Part shown: in pieces, positions 1 to 9,438 of the stretch
How the letters are laid out: every line of letters begins with the position of its first letter
Numbering within the stretch: position 1 is the first letter of the stretch
DNA from: Clostridia bacterium
Lineage (GTDB): Bacteria; Bacillota_A; Clostridia; Oscillospirales; CAG-272
Assembly: GCA_017542695.1 (NCBI GenBank)
Contig: JAFXWT010000380.1
Coordinates: 1 to 27,919 of the forward strand
Direction: 5' to 3'
DNA: 27,919 nucleotides
Notes under the pieces: model-generated
Database searches by the model: none
The model's input: only the letters and a program-made list of their open reading frames with translations
Told to the model about the DNA's origin: nothing
Position numbers and translations under genes: made by a program

Positions 1-1
1 C

Positions 2-2272
2 AACGCCCCCGAGGAAAGAAAACTTCAGCGTCTGTTCAGAAATGCTGACACTTCCAAAATGATAAAGAGGTGCAACGACTTCGGCGCGGGAGGCGTTTCC
101 GTCGCCATCGGCGAGCTTGCGGACGGGCTTTATATAGATCTTAACGCCGTGCCGAAAAAATACGACGGACTTGACGGAACAGAGCTCGCCATCAGCGAAT
201 CGCAGGAGAGGATGGCGGTTGTCGTCGAAGAAAAAGACGCCTGCGCTTTCATCGCACTCGCGGAAAAAGAAAATCTGTCCGCAACGCGCGTCGCGACGGT
301 CACGAGCGAGCCGCGGCTCGTAATGATCTGGAACGGAAAGAAGATCGTCGACATCAGCCGCGAATTCCTGAACTCCAACGGTGCGGAGCGCCACATCGAC
401 GTGAACGTCAAGCGCGCCGAGGGGTATAAAAAAGAAATCCCCGCGTCGTTTGACTCGGGAATGGCCGCCCTTGCGGGAGACCTCAATGTCTGCTCTAAGC
501 GCGGTCTGTCGGAAATGTTCGACTCAACGATCGGCGCGGGCAGCGTGCTGATGCCTTTCGGCGGCAAATACCAGCAGACGCCCGTTCAGGCGATGGTGCA
601 AAAAATATCGACGGAGAAAAAACACACGGACGACTGCTCGCTCATGGCGTGGGGGTATAACCCGTTCATCGCCGAGCAAAGTCAGTATCACAGCGCGTAT
701 CTCGCCGTCGTCGAGAGTGTGTCGAAGCTCATTGCGACAGGAGCGGAATTTTCCGATGTTTATCTTACTTTCCAAGAGTATTTTGAGCATCTCGGACGCG
801 ACGGTAAACGCTGGGGCAAGCCGCTCGCGGCCCTTCTCGGCGCGCTTCGCGCACAGCTCGACCTCGGCATCGCCGCGATCGGCGGCAAGGATTCGATGAG
901 CGGTACTTATGAAAGCTTCACTGTGCCGCCGACGCTTGTCTCGTTCGCCGTGACGACGGCGAAAACACGCGATATTATCTCAAATGAATTCAAATCGGCG
1001 GGGAACCGCGTCGTCCTGATAAAACCCGAATACGACAAACGCGGACTGCCCGTGCCGTCGTCGCTGAAAGCGACTTTCGATCAAGTGACGTCGCTCATCC
1101 GCGCAGGGAAAGCCGTGTCGTGCTATACGCCGACATACGGCGGCGCGGCAGAGGCGGTGTTCAAAATGTGTCTCGGCAACGGGCTCGGATTCGAGTTTTC
1201 GCCCGATGTTTTGCTCGACGAGATATTCGGATACAGTTACGGCGCATTCATTGTTGAAACGTCCGACGCGACGATCGGAAAGACGCTCGGCAAGGTGACA
1301 TGCGACGGAAATATAACGTATAAGAGCGAGGCGCTGTCGCTTTGCGAACTGCAAAAGACGTACGAGGATAAGCTCGAGGGCGTGTACCCGTGCAACATCA
1401 AGACGGACATCGGCAAAGTCGAGAATTTCTCGTACGAGTGCGGAGAACGCAAATCGCCCGCTGTCAAGTCAGTGCGACCGCGCGTGCTCATCCCGGCTTT
1501 TCCCGGCACGAACTGCGAATATGACAGCGCGAAAGCGGTTGAGGGCGCCGGCGCGGAACCGGAGATATTCGTCATAAACAATCTGACGCAGTCGGGCATC
1601 GAAAGAAGCGTCGAGGTGTTTGCCGAAAAAGTCAAACAATCCGAGATTATCTTTATTCCGGGCGGATTTTCGGGCGGTGATGAGCCGGATGGAAGCGGCA
1701 AATTCATAACCGCGTTCTTCCGCAGCGACGCGATAAAAGAAAGCGTCACGGATCTTCTCGAGCGCCGCGACGGGCTGATGCTCGGCATTTGCAACGGTTT
1801 TCAGGCGCTGATAAAGCTCGGACTCGTGCCGTACGGCAAGATCGTCGACGCGGACGAAAATTCGCCTACGCTGACGTTCAACACGATCGGCCGACACCAG
1901 TCGCGGATCGTCAGAACACGTGTCGCGTCTAACAAATCTCCGTGGCTTGCGCTGACGAGCGTCGGAGATATATACACCGTTCCCGTTTCGCACGGTGAGG
2001 GAAGATTCTACGCAGACGATGCGACGGTGAGGACGCTCGCCGCAAACGGTCAGATCGCAACGCAGTACGTCGACCTCGACGGCAACGCGACGGGGGATAT
2101 CCGCTATAACGTCAACGGCTCGGTTTATGCCGTCGAGGGCATCACGTCGCCAGACGGGCGAGTGCTCGGCAAAATGGGGCACTCCGAGCGTATCGGACGT
2201 GATCTGTACAAAAATGTTGCGGGAGAATATGATATGAAGCTGTTCTTGTCCGCTGTGGAATATTTTAAGTGA
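2..2272 (+). CDS. purL: Phosphoribosylformylglycinamidine synthase (FGAM synthase), 3' part, single-chain type
   Basis: This enzyme catalyses the fourth step of de novo purine synthesis, converting FGAR plus glutamine and ATP to FGAM in the cytoplasm. The frame is open from base 2, so the true start lies before the window and about 756 C-terminal residues are present. The long single-chain form is usually over 1,200 residues. The sequence shows the synthetase motif [16 protein letters not shown] near the window start and [11 protein letters not shown] further on. A C-terminal class I glutamine amidotransferase domain begins near base 1485 ([13 protein letters not shown]). Its nucleophile is the Cys in GICNGFQ, codon 1790-1792, and the catalytic His is in PVSHGEGR. 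Synthetase and glutaminase are fused, unlike the PurL/PurQ/PurS split of Bacillus. The stop is 10 bases before fhs, so the two are probably cotranscribed, which fits since purine synthesis consumes formyl-folate. No frame disruption is seen. Confidence 0.96.
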   Translation, partial: NAPEERKLQRLFRNADTSKMIKRCNDFGAGGVSVAIGELADGLYIDLNAVPKKYDGLDGTELAISESQERMAVVVEEKDACAFIALAEKENLSATRVATVTSEPRLVMIWNGKKIVDISREFLNSNGAERHIDVNVKRAEGYKKEIPASFDSGMAALAGDLNVCSKRGLSEMFDSTIGAGSVLMPFGGKYQQTPVQAMVQKISTEKKHTDDCSLMAWGYNPFIAEQSQYHSAYLAVVESVSKLIATGAEFSDVYLTFQEYFEHLGRDGKRWGKPLAALLGALRAQLDLGIAAIGGKDSMSGTYESFTVPPTLVSFAVTTAKTRDIISNEFKSAGNRVVLIKPEYDKRGLPVPSSLKATFDQVTSLIRAGKAVSCYTPTYGGAAEAVFKMCLGNGLGFEFSPDVLLDEIFGYSYGAFIVETSDATIGKTLGKVTCDGNITYKSEALSLCELQKTYEDKLEGVYPCNIKTDIGKVENFSYECGERKSPAVKSVRPRVLIPAFPGTNCEYDSAKAVEGAGAEPEIFVINNLTQSGIERSVEVFAEKVKQSEIIFIPGGFSGGDEPDGSGKFITAFFRSDAIKESVTDLLERRDGLMLGICNGFQALIKLGLVPYGKIVDADENSPTLTFNTIGRHQSRIVRTRVASNKSPWLALTSVGDIYTVPVSHGEGRFYADDATVRTLAANGQIATQYVDLDGNATGDIRYNVNGSVYAVEGITSPDGRVLGKMGHSERIGRDLYKNVAGEYDMKLFLSAVEYFK

Positions 2273-2282
2273 GAGGTACTGC

Positions 2283-3956
2283 ATGAACTACAGAAGCGAC
2301 ATCGAAATAGCGCAATCTACACCGATGAAGCCGATAACCGAGATAGCGAAAGCGGCGGGCGTCGACGAAAAATACATCGAGCAATACGGCAGATACAAGG
2401 CGAAAGTCGACCTTTCGTATCTGAAGGATGCGCCGAAGAAGCGCGGCAAACTCGTGCTCGTGACGGCGATCACGCCGACTCCCGCAGGCGAGGGCAAAAC
2501 GACGACGACGATCGGACTTGCCGACGGGCTGAAGCGCATCGGTAAAAACGTCATAGTCGCGCTGCGCGAGCCGTCGCTCGGTCCCGTGTTTGGGATCAAA
2601 GGCGGCGCGGCGGGCGGCGGATACGCTCAGGTCGTGCCGATGGAGGACATCAATCTGCACTTTACGGGCGACTTCCACGCCATCGGCGCGGCGAATAATC
2701 TTCTTGCCGCGATGCTCGACAACCACATCCAGCAGGGCAACGCGCTCGGTATTGACCCGCGCAAAATAACGTGGAAGCGGTGCGTCGATATGAACGACCG
2801 CCAGCTCCGCTTCGTGATCGACGGTCTCGGCGGCAAGTCGAACGGTACGCCGCGCGAAGACGGATTTGACATCACCGTCGCCAGCGAGATCATGGCGGTG
2901 TTCTGCCTATCCGACTCGATAAGCGACCTCAAAGCGCGCCTCGGTCGCATCGTGGTCGGATATACGTACGACGATAAACCCGTGACCGCGGGCGACATCG
3001 GCGCGGTCGGAGCTATGGCGGCGTTGCTCAAAGATGCGTTAAAGCCCAACCTTGTTCAGACGCTCGAAGGCACGCCGGCGTTCGTTCACGGCGGACCTTT
3101 TGCCAACATCGCGCACGGATGCAACTCCGTCATCGCAACGAAAACGGCGCTCGCGCTCGGCGATTACGCCGTGACGGAGGCGGGATTCGGCGCGGATCTC
3201 GGAGCCGAGAAATTCCTTGACATCAAGTGCCGCGCGGCGGGGCTGAAACCCGACGCGGTCGTCGTCGTGGCGACTGTTCGCGCGCTGAAAATGCACGGCG
3301 GCGCGCCGAAAACGGAGCTTTCCAAAGAGGACACGGCTGCGCTCGAAAAGGGAATACCGAATCTGCTTCGCCACGTGTCTAACATCAAAAACGTGTATAA
3401 ACTTCCGTGCGTCGTCGCCGTCAACAGATTCCCGACTGACACGGACAAGGAAATTGAACTCGTCATCGAAAAATGCAGGGAACTCGGTATCGGCGTCGCG
3501 CTTTCGACCGTATGGGCGGACGGCGGCGCGGGCGGCGTCGAGCTTGCGAAAGAGGTCGTGCGCCTGTGCGACGAGCCGAATGATTTTACTTTTTCATACG
3601 AGCTAGACACGCCGATCAAAGATAAGATCGACGCAATAGTCAAAAAGATTTACGGCGGCGACGGAGCGACGTACACCGCGGACGCGGAAAAACAGATCGA
3701 AAAACTCACGTCACTCGGCTTTGACAAGCTACACGTCTGTATGGCGAAAACGCAGTACAGCTTTTCCGACGACGCAAAAAAGCTCGGCGCGCCGGAGCAC
3801 TTCACGGTTACGGTCAGAAACGTGAAAATATCGGCGGGCGCGGGCTTTATCGTCGCTCTGACGGGCGATATCATGACGATGCCGGGACTGCCGAAAACGC
3901 CCGCGGCGCTGAATATCGACGTCGACGAAAACGGCAGGATAACGGGGCTGTTCTGA
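2283..3956 (+). CDS. fhs: Formate--tetrahydrofolate ligase
   Basis: The enzyme makes 10-formyl-tetrahydrofolate from formate, THF and ATP, supplying one-carbon units for purine synthesis and, in acetogens, the Wood-Ljungdahl methyl branch. The product has 557 residues, the normal family length. Its N-terminal P-loop reads [11 protein letters not shown] (residues 66-76), followed by [23 protein letters not shown], which is interrupted by no gap and matches the family's folate and nucleotide region; HFTGDFHAI and DNHIQQGN follow. The start is set by GAGAGG at 2271-2276, which overlaps the purL stop codon, so translation is probably coupled to purL. No terminator is visible after the stop. Transcription could therefore continue into pyrR, although pyrR also has its own promoter only a few bases downstream. 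Fhs alone does not show that the organism is an acetogen. Confidence 0.97.
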   Translation: MNYRSDIEIAQSTPMKPITEIAKAAGVDEKYIEQYGRYKAKVDLSYLKDAPKKRGKLVLVTAITPTPAGEGKTTTTIGLADGLKRIGKNVIVALREPSLGPVFGIKGGAAGGGYAQVVPMEDINLHFTGDFHAIGAANNLLAAMLDNHIQQGNALGIDPRKITWKRCVDMNDRQLRFVIDGLGGKSNGTPREDGFDITVASEIMAVFCLSDSISDLKARLGRIVVGYTYDDKPVTAGDIGAVGAMAALLKDALKPNLVQTLEGTPAFVHGGPFANIAHGCNSVIATKTALALGDYAVTEAGFGADLGAEKFLDIKCRAAGLKPDAVVVVATVRALKMHGGAPKTELSKEDTAALEKGIPNLLRHVSNIKNVYKLPCVVAVNRFPTDTDKEIELVIEKCRELGIGVALSTVWADGGAGGVELAKEVVRLCDEPNDFTFSYELDTPIKDKIDAIVKKIYGGDGATYTADAEKQIEKLTSLGFDKLHVCMAKTQYSFSDDAKKLGAPEHFTVTVRNVKISAGAGFIVALTGDIMTMPGLPKTPAALNIDVDENGRITGLF

Positions 3957-3963
3957 TACTTAC

Positions 3964-3992
3964 TTGACAAAGCGCACGGGATATGGTAAACT
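3964..3992 (+). promoter_or_regulatory. pyrR promoter (extended -10)
   Basis: The -35 is TTGACA at 3964-3969, followed by a 17-bp spacer and the -10 TAAACT at 3987-3992, preceded by TGG (extended -10). The expected transcription start is close to the GGAGGTGAT ribosome site at 4002-4010. That leaves almost no 5' leader and no room for a PyrR-type attenuator. Confidence 0.8.
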
Positions 3993-4013
3993 TAACGTAT
4001 CGGAGGTGATAGA

Positions 4014-4553
4014 ATGAAATACAAAGCGCAAATACTCGACGGGATGGCGCTCCGCCGCGCGATGATACGCATCACGCACGAGATAATCGAGCGCAACGGC
4101 GGCGTTGAGGACATCTGCATCCTCGGCATAAAGAGCCGCGGCATACCTCTTGCAAAGATACTGCGCGACAATATCGGACAGTTTGAGGGGAAGGACGTTC
4201 CGCTCGGCTCGCTCGATATCACGCTCCACCGCGACGATATGTCCGCGGAAAAGAAAAAGATCATGGCGGGAGACTGCCACTTTCCGTGCGACATCACAGA
4301 CAAAACGGTTATCCTCGTCGACGACGTGCTTTACACGGGGCGCACTGTGCGCGCCGCGATCGAGTCGGTGTTTGAGTACGCCCGCCCGAAAGCGATCCAA
4401 CTTGCCGTGCTGGTTGACAGGGGACATAGGGAACTGCCCATCCGTCCCGATTACGTCGGCAAAAACGTGCCCACGTCGAAAAACGAGCAGATCAAAGTGT
4501 GTCTTAACGACACGGACGGCGAAGAGGGAGTCTTCATCTGCGATATTGAGTAG
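4014..4553 (+). CDS. pyrR: Bifunctional pyr operon regulator / uracil phosphoribosyltransferase PyrR
   Basis: PyrR binds pyr mRNA in a UMP-dependent way to promote attenuation in Bacillota, and also has uracil phosphoribosyltransferase activity. The 179-residue length is usual. The PRPP-binding loop is VILVDDVLYTGRT (residues 99-111). Other family segments are GIKSRGIPLAKIL (38-50) and LVDRGHRELPIRPDYVGKN. The start is supported by GGAGGTGAT at 4002-4010, three bases before the ATG. No pyrimidine biosynthesis gene lies in the window, so this copy is separated from the pyr genes and would act on target mRNAs elsewhere. The next gene is an AT-rich lipoprotein whose ribosome site overlaps the pyrR stop codon. 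A function as a plain salvage enzyme cannot be excluded. Confidence 0.94.
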   Translation: MKYKAQILDGMALRRAMIRITHEIIERNGGVEDICILGIKSRGIPLAKILRDNIGQFEGKDVPLGSLDITLHRDDMSAEKKKIMAGDCHFPCDITDKTVILVDDVLYTGRTVRAAIESVFEYARPKAIQLAVLVDRGHRELPIRPDYVGKNVPTSKNEQIKVCLNDTDGEEGVFICDIE

Positions 4554-4563
4554 GAGGCTTTAT

Positions 4564-5115
4564 ATGAAAAAGACCATTGCTTTGATATGTTTACTTTTGG
4601 CGGCTGTTTTTGTTGTGAGTTCTTGTTCGCATAGATTGATCGATACCGATTCGCCAAAACAAGATGATTTTATGTCGTTTTTTTTGGATACGATCGAAAA
4701 AGAGGACAAGGAGGGATTCAAAGCATTATTTTCAGAAAAAGTAATTGAAGAATCTGAAGATTTTGACAGTGATGTGAATCTTTTTTTTGAGTATTATGAA
4801 AAAGGGTTAATTTCGAAAAAAGAATTTGGATCAGGGACAAGAAAAACAATAAGCAAGGGAAAAAAACTATTGGAGTATGACTTTTCATTTGATATTACAA
4901 CGGAGAGCGGAATATTCAGGTTTTCCATTTTGTATAATCAAATAAATACATTTGAAAGCAATAATGTCGGCATAACTTCGCTATATGTTTATAAATACAA
5001 TGAAGAGGACGACAATATTTCCCAAGCATATAGAGGATATAGCGAGAACTATACTCCGGGAATTCATATTGACGTCAAGAATTTGCCTGTAAGGGATGAT
5101 GTTTTAACAACATAA
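4564..5115 (+). CDS. AT-rich lipoprotein of unknown function
   Basis: This predicted lipoprotein has 183 residues. Residues 1-21 form a type II signal peptide: a KK start, a hydrophobic stretch (IALICLLLAAVFVV) and the lipobox VSSC with the lipidated Cys at 21. The mature part is highly charged and contains an acidic helix-like segment (FFLDTIEKEDKEGFKALFS) that recalls the DUF5104-type lipoproteins of Clostridia; this family call is from memory and uncertain. The ATG is preceded by AGGAGG at 4552-4557, overlapping the pyrR stop, so it is cotranscribed with pyrR. Base composition and codon use are strikingly AT-rich compared with every neighbour, which suggests later acquisition. No function can be assigned. 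A longer overlapping frame beginning at 4150 is rejected because its first part only shadows pyrR. Confidence 0.85.
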   Translation: MKKTIALICLLLAAVFVVSSCSHRLIDTDSPKQDDFMSFFLDTIEKEDKEGFKALFSEKVIEESEDFDSDVNLFFEYYEKGLISKKEFGSGTRKTISKGKKLLEYDFSFDITTESGIFRFSILYNQINTFESNNVGITSLYVYKYNEEDDNISQAYRGYSENYTPGIHIDVKNLPVRDDVLTT

Positions 5116-5129
5116 AAAACAAACAAAAC

Positions 5130-5156
5130 AGCGCTTGCCGAGGCAAGCGCTTTTTT
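5130..5156. terminator. Bidirectional rho-independent terminator
   Basis: The stem is AGCGCTTGC / GCAAGCGCT with a CGAG loop, followed by a T run at 5151-5156 on the + strand and flanked by AAAACA/TGTTTT that supplies T-rich sequence on the other strand. It lies between the convergent lipoprotein and GH106-like genes and can serve both. Confidence 0.88.
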
Positions 5157-5159
5157 GTT

Positions 5160-8100
5160 TTATTCTTCCGTCAGTATCACGGGAGTCGTCAGTATCCCGT
5201 GTTCACGGAGCATATATTCGGGCGTGAAGAATCTGCCCTTCGGGCGCCACATTCCGGGGTCTGTATACGACGGCTTGAGTATCGTGTTGTGGAGCTGTCC
5301 GAGCGTGTTCATCCTGTTTCCGTAAAGCGTCAGTTCGATCACGTGCTTGCCGTCGTCAAGCTCGCCGAGATAAAGGCGATTCGGCGGGAATGCAAGCATA
5401 CCGGGTACCCTCTTTCCGTCGACGGTCGCCGATATCGCCGTGCCTACGAAACGTCTGATCTCAAGCGTCTTTTTGCCGCCGCCCTCGTACTCGAAGCGGT
5501 ACGTGATGTTTCCGCCGTAGAATGGGAACGTCTGCTTTGTGATGTTGTCAAAGTATAGCTCTTTTTGGCGCTCAACGAGCGTTATTTTTCTGCCTTTTAC
5601 GTCGACGCCGAAGTCGCCGATCAGATAGCACGCTTCGATCTGCGTCGTATCGCAGCAGTCGATCTCGATTTTCAGTTCGTTCTTACCTTTTTTGATCTTC
5701 GGCAGGTCGATGACGGCGACGGCCTCTTCGTCGATGTAGTGACCGACGGTCGTCATGTTCGCGGGCGTACCGTTCAGATACACGCGCGAAAGCTCGACGG
5801 ATTCAAGTCCGAGCTGCGCCGCACACTCGATCTCCGAGTCGATCTCATATACGAGCGTCGCCGTGCCTTTGACCGTTCTGTCTGGCGGCGTTACCCACGG
5901 CTGCTGCTTGCTGCGAACGATGCCGAGCGTCGAGAAAATATCAGTCCCCGCGGTGAGAACGTACGTCGACGGGTACGATCTTCCGCCGATGGAATAGGCG
6001 GGCATATCGAGCAGGAGCACGTTCGGCTCGGAAAGGGAATAATCGGCCGACGGCGCGAGAAATTCCTCTTTGACGTACTTTTTCGGCGCGAATTTGTATC
6101 CGTACTCGCGCTTTCCGGGCGCCATTTCGATAAGGATCGAGTCGCATCTGCCGCATATCCAATAAAACGTCGTGTTTCCGTTTTCATACGATGCGGCAAG
6201 CGGCTTCGTCTCGCCTGTCATCGTGTCGAGAAGCGTCAGCGCCCACTCGCCCGAGATCGTGATATTGTATTCCTCGATCGGCGAAACGTCGTAGTCCTTC
6301 GGTTCTGTCACGTGCGCGACGAACAGATGGCGCACGTCGCCGTCCTCACGGAGATTATACACGAGATTTTGCGCGTATTCGCCGCGCATATCAGCGAGCA
6401 AGACTTCGCGATATTCATTGATGATGTTGAATAAGTCTTTTTTGTTCCAATCGAGATATTTGAATATATCTATATGTTTTCTCACCTCGTCGGACGGCTC
6501 CGCGTCGACGAAAGTCGGCGTCTCGCCGAGGAAAACGACTTTTCCGCCGCGGCGCGCAAAGTGCGTCAGCGCGTCGAGCGTCGTTTTTCTGATCGTTATC
6601 ATATTCGGAACGATCACAACGTCGTAGTGCTCTTTGCCGACGGTGAATTTTTCACCGTCGCCGTCGTAAAGCGACGGCAGAAGCGACTCGGAAATGAGAT
6701 CGAAATCCTGAGATGAGAACACGAGCCAGTTTATCAGCTCGTAGAACTTTCTCTGCAGTTCGTTCCGCTCGTTCATAGTCTGACTGAGCGGTCCGAAACG
6801 GAGCCAATAAGATTCGAGCGGATGTATAACGCCGATATTGACGACGGGCTTGCCGCGCGTCATGACGGTGTTGACCCGCGCGAAATGATCCTCGATGTAG
6901 CCGTATTCCTTAAACCACGGCGATTGATAGCCGATCGACGCGGGGTAATCGCGCTTTGCTTCGCCGCGCATTGATACCCAGAACAGATGCGGCACGCGAA
7001 GCGTCACGCCGAAAGCGGCCTGCCAGTCGCCCTGCTGTTTGTGACCTTTGAAATCGAAATACCAGTTCGTCACGCCGTATAGCTCGCTCATCATGCCTTC
7101 GCGTCCGTACTGCCGCACGGCGCTCTGACACTGTTTCGCCGTCGAGAGCTCGTGGTGGTCGGCGAGCATGTCGATTCCGGGGATCGTCAGCGAGCGATAT
7201 GAGCGCATCGTTTCGCCCGTTGCGATCGTCTGCGTCCAGAGCGCCGGCTCCATCATCATGTGACACGTGAAGTCAATGCCGTTTTTGACGCACCAATCGC
7301 CTATCGTATCGGCAAAAGCCGACGCGAATCGCTCCGCCGCGTGATCGTGAAAACAGTAGCGCGCACGCGACATTTCGCCGTTCGGGAGCTCATACATGAG
7401 TTCGGGGAGCTTGTCAACGATTGAAAAGCCGTACGCGGCTCTGAATGTGTCGTCAAAGTCGTTTGTGTACGGCATTATGACGGGCGTGAGATCGGACGGC
7501 GAAGTGAGATACGTCTTGCTAGCCATCTGCGGCTCGTCGGCAAATATTGACGGCACAGACTTTCCGAAATCGCCTCCAACGGCGTTTTTGTAGCGCTCGT
7601 GAGTGATCTTTATAAAGTTCTCGATCGCCGGCCGCCACATCGTGTCTGCATATGCGCCGCCGTTGCACCAGTCGCACGGCGCCATGTATTCTACATACGC
7701 GAAAAGCTTGAAGCCGCGCGCCTTTTCGGAAATATCAACGCGCTTGTACAACTTGATGTAACCGTCCTCGTCAAGCTCGATGTCGAAGCACGCGAGCAGG
7801 TAATATTTCGTATTCGGCAGGTTTTTTGTCGAATTTTTTATATCCTCGTCGACGGTCAGCGTTCCGTCGTCGTACGGTATGCGTGTGAGCGTCAGGTGTT
7901 TCTGACGGAACTCGACGTTGTCTTTGGTGTTAAGCCCACCCGCAAAGCCCGACGGCCACTTGTCCTCGTCGTAGAGGTACGCGCGCATTTTTTCACTTTT
8001 TGCCTTGTCTACGCACGTTTTGACAAGGTCCATGAAAGCGTCGGAGAGGTACGGCGTTGCCAACCCGACGCGCGGGTGCATATGGAATCCGCCGAATCCC

Positions 8101-8249
8101 ATTTCTTTCATATATTCGATTTCTTTCACGAGCAGCTCCGGCGTCATGTCGCAGTTCCACGCCCAGAACGGCGCGGCGCGGTATTCGCTCGTCGGGTTTT
8201 TGAAAAGCTCAAGATCGAGCTTTTCCGATTTGCTTTTCGGGTAGAGCAT
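5160..8249 (-). CDS. GH106-like glycoside hydrolase (putative alpha-L-rhamnosidase family)
   Basis: This large 1,029-residue protein resembles the glycosyl hydrolase family 106-type proteins annotated in many gut bacteria. Supporting N-terminal segments are PFWAWN (residues 27-32), GFGGFHMHPRVGL (51-63) and YLYDEDKWPSGFAGG (91-105), the start of a TIM-barrel-like catalytic region. The C-terminal third looks like beta-sandwich modules (RVYLNGTPANM, YRFEYEGGGKKTLEIRRF). Known GH106 enzymes remove alpha-L-rhamnose, but the substrate here is not shown by sequence. I chose the ATG at 8249 because GGAGG lies 6 bases upstream of it; an in-frame start 57 bases further upstream would overlap the promoter. 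There is no signal peptide, so it should be cytoplasmic. It is divergent from an SGNH hydrolase and GH29 fucosidase, suggesting joint breakdown of a deoxyhexose-containing, perhaps acylated, oligosaccharide. Confidence 0.72.
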   Translation of the reverse strand: MLYPKSKSEKLDLELFKNPTSEYRAAPFWAWNCDMTPELLVKEIEYMKEMGFGGFHMHPRVGLATPYLSDAFMDLVKTCVDKAKSEKMRAYLYDEDKWPSGFAGGLNTKDNVEFRQKHLTLTRIPYDDGTLTVDEDIKNSTKNLPNTKYYLLACFDIELDEDGYIKLYKRVDISEKARGFKLFAYVEYMAPCDWCNGGAYADTMWRPAIENFIKITHERYKNAVGGDFGKSVPSIFADEPQMASKTYLTSPSDLTPVIMPYTNDFDDTFRAAYGFSIVDKLPELMYELPNGEMSRARYCFHDHAAERFASAFADTIGDWCVKNGIDFTCHMMMEPALWTQTIATGETMRSYRSLTIPGIDMLADHHELSTAKQCQSAVRQYGREGMMSELYGVTNWYFDFKGHKQQGDWQAAFGVTLRVPHLFWVSMRGEAKRDYPASIGYQSPWFKEYGYIEDHFARVNTVMTRGKPVVNIGVIHPLESYWLRFGPLSQTMNERNELQRKFYELINWLVFSSQDFDLISESLLPSLYDGDGEKFTVGKEHYDVVIVPNMITIRKTTLDALTHFARRGGKVVFLGETPTFVDAEPSDEVRKHIDIFKYLDWNKKDLFNIINEYREVLLADMRGEYAQNLVYNLREDGDVRHLFVAHVTEPKDYDVSPIEEYNITISGEWALTLLDTMTGETKPLAASYENGNTTFYWICGRCDSILIEMAPGKREYGYKFAPKKYVKEEFLAPSADYSLSEPNVLLLDMPAYSIGGRSYPSTYVLTAGTDIFSTLGIVRSKQQPWVTPPDRTVKGTATLVYEIDSEIECAAQLGLESVELSRVYLNGTPANMTTVGHYIDEEAVAVIDLPKIKKGKNELKIEIDCCDTTQIEACYLIGDFGVDVKGRKITLVERQKELYFDNITKQTFPFYGGNITYRFEYEGGGKKTLEIRRFVGTAISATVDGKRVPGMLAFPPNRLYLGELDDGKHVIELTLYGNRMNTLGQLHNTILKPSYTDPGMWRPKGRFFTPEYMLREHGILTTPVILTEE

Positions 8250-8274
8250 ATTGTCCTCCGCTTGTTTTTTCTTC

Positions 8275-8303
8275 ATTTTACCACATGGAAAAGTGAAAAT
8301 CAA
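8275..8303 (-). promoter_or_regulatory. Promoter of the GH106-like gene
   Basis: Read on the - strand: TTGATT (8303-8298), a 17-bp spacer ending in TGG, then TAAAAT (8280-8275). The nine bases TGGTAAAAT are identical to those in the divergent SGNH promoter. The -10 elements of the two promoters are about 65 bp apart. Confidence 0.72.
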
Positions 8304-8321
8304 CATAGAAGGATTATTTTC

Positions 8322-8350
8322 TTGACTTTATTTTCGGGCAGTGGTAAAAT
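8322..8350 (+). promoter_or_regulatory. Promoter of the SGNH-GH29 operon
   Basis: TTGACT at 8322-8327, a 17-bp spacer ending in TGG, then TAAAAT at 8345-8350. It sits 31 bases before the chosen start codon at 8382 and rules out the in-frame ATG at 8349, which lies inside the -10. Confidence 0.78.
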
Positions 8351-8381
8351 GAATTCGGATAACTACTCACGGAGGAGTTTT

Positions 8382-9428
8382 ATGCTGAAAAACACATATT
8401 CAAAGCTTAGCGCGGGCGAAAAACTGACGGTCGCGTATTTCGGCGGCTCGATAACCGAGGGTGCGGGCTCGACGGATAAAAAAACGAAGGGCTGGCGCAG
8501 TCATACGACTAATTGGCTCCGCACGACGTACCCCGAATCGGAAATCGTCGAGGTAAACGCGACGATAGGCGGCACCGGATCGGATATCGGCATTTTTCGC
8601 ATGGACGAGGACGTTCTGCGGTACTCGCCCGATCTTCTTTTTATCGAATTTGCGACCAACGACACGGCGTTTTGCGGGTGCGAGGAATACGAGGAGGCGA
8701 TCATCCGCCGCGTGCTGAAAAATTCGCCGAAAACGGATATCGTGCTCGTTATGACGTGCACGAAAGCGATATTTGAAAAGCAGATTTGCGGCGAATACAG
8801 CGACAGTTACGTTTCGTATCACGTACTTGCCGATCATTACGGACTTCCGCTTGTCGATATAGGCGAGGAGATAAACACCCGTGTCCGCTCGGGCGAGGGC
8901 GACTATATGACGTACACGAAGGACAGCGTCCACCCGAATGACCTTGGACACACGCTGCTCGCGGCGGCGGCGATAAGATTTCTCGCCCGCGAGCTGACGC
9001 TCCCGCTCTCCGTGAGACACGAAAAATACGAGAAAGCACGGTTGATAAACGTAAACGAGATCACGGACACCGATTTCGATTACGTCGACGAGGATTTCGT
9101 CGGAGAGAGCGGAAAGCGAGGCCACGGCTACCTTTTCGCAAACCGCGCCGGGCAGTATATCAAAGTGAGATTCATTGGAACAACGGTTGGAGTGATCTAT
9201 CTCACCGCGCACGACTCGGGCGATATAAAATGGCGCATCGACGGCGGCGAATTTATAGCGAAGCGGCTTTGGGACGAGTACGCTCTCCGTTTCGACAGAG
9301 TCAACTACGTTGTTTTCGATAATATGCTCACCGAGGGCGAGCACACGCTTGAGATCGTCGTGACGGGCGAAAACGACGCGCGCGCTGACGGCGCGAACGT
9401 AAAAATATCCGCAATAATGGTATCATGA
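8382..9428 (+). CDS. SGNH/GDSL-type hydrolase with C-terminal beta domain, probable carbohydrate esterase
   Basis: This 348-residue SGNH-superfamily hydrolase likely removes acyl groups from a sugar. The catalytic blocks are visible: GGSITEG with nucleophile Ser23, oxyanion Gly63/Gly64 in ATIGGTGSD, Asn93 in FATND, and the Asp181/His184 dyad in DSVHPND. The SGNH domain covers about residues 10-210. The remainder (about 215-348) is beta-rich (GQYIKVRFIGTTVGV, KWRIDGGEF) and looks like an accessory jelly-roll module placed after the catalytic domain. The start is fixed by GGAGGAG at 8371-8377. No signal peptide is present, so it is likely intracellular. GH29 follows after 10 bases with its ribosome site overlapping this stop codon. 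Substrate is unknown; acetyl-xylan or acetylated fucosyl/rhamnosyl oligosaccharide are reasonable guesses. Confidence 0.85.
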   Translation: MLKNTYSKLSAGEKLTVAYFGGSITEGAGSTDKKTKGWRSHTTNWLRTTYPESEIVEVNATIGGTGSDIGIFRMDEDVLRYSPDLLFIEFATNDTAFCGCEEYEEAIIRRVLKNSPKTDIVLVMTCTKAIFEKQICGEYSDSYVSYHVLADHYGLPLVDIGEEINTRVRSGEGDYMTYTKDSVHPNDLGHTLLAAAAIRFLARELTLPLSVRHEKYEKARLINVNEITDTDFDYVDEDFVGESGKRGHGYLFANRAGQYIKVRFIGTTVGVIYLTAHDSGDIKWRIDGGEFIAKRLWDEYALRFDRVNYVVFDNMLTEGEHTLEIVVTGENDARADGANVKISAIMVS

Positions 9429-9438
9429 GGAGGGCAAA

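Noticed and set aside
7599..8381. N-terminal extension of the SGNH hydrolase reading across the GH106-like gene
   Set aside because: It lies antisense to a recognisable protein and includes the SGNH promoter; the start at 8382 has an excellent ribosome site.
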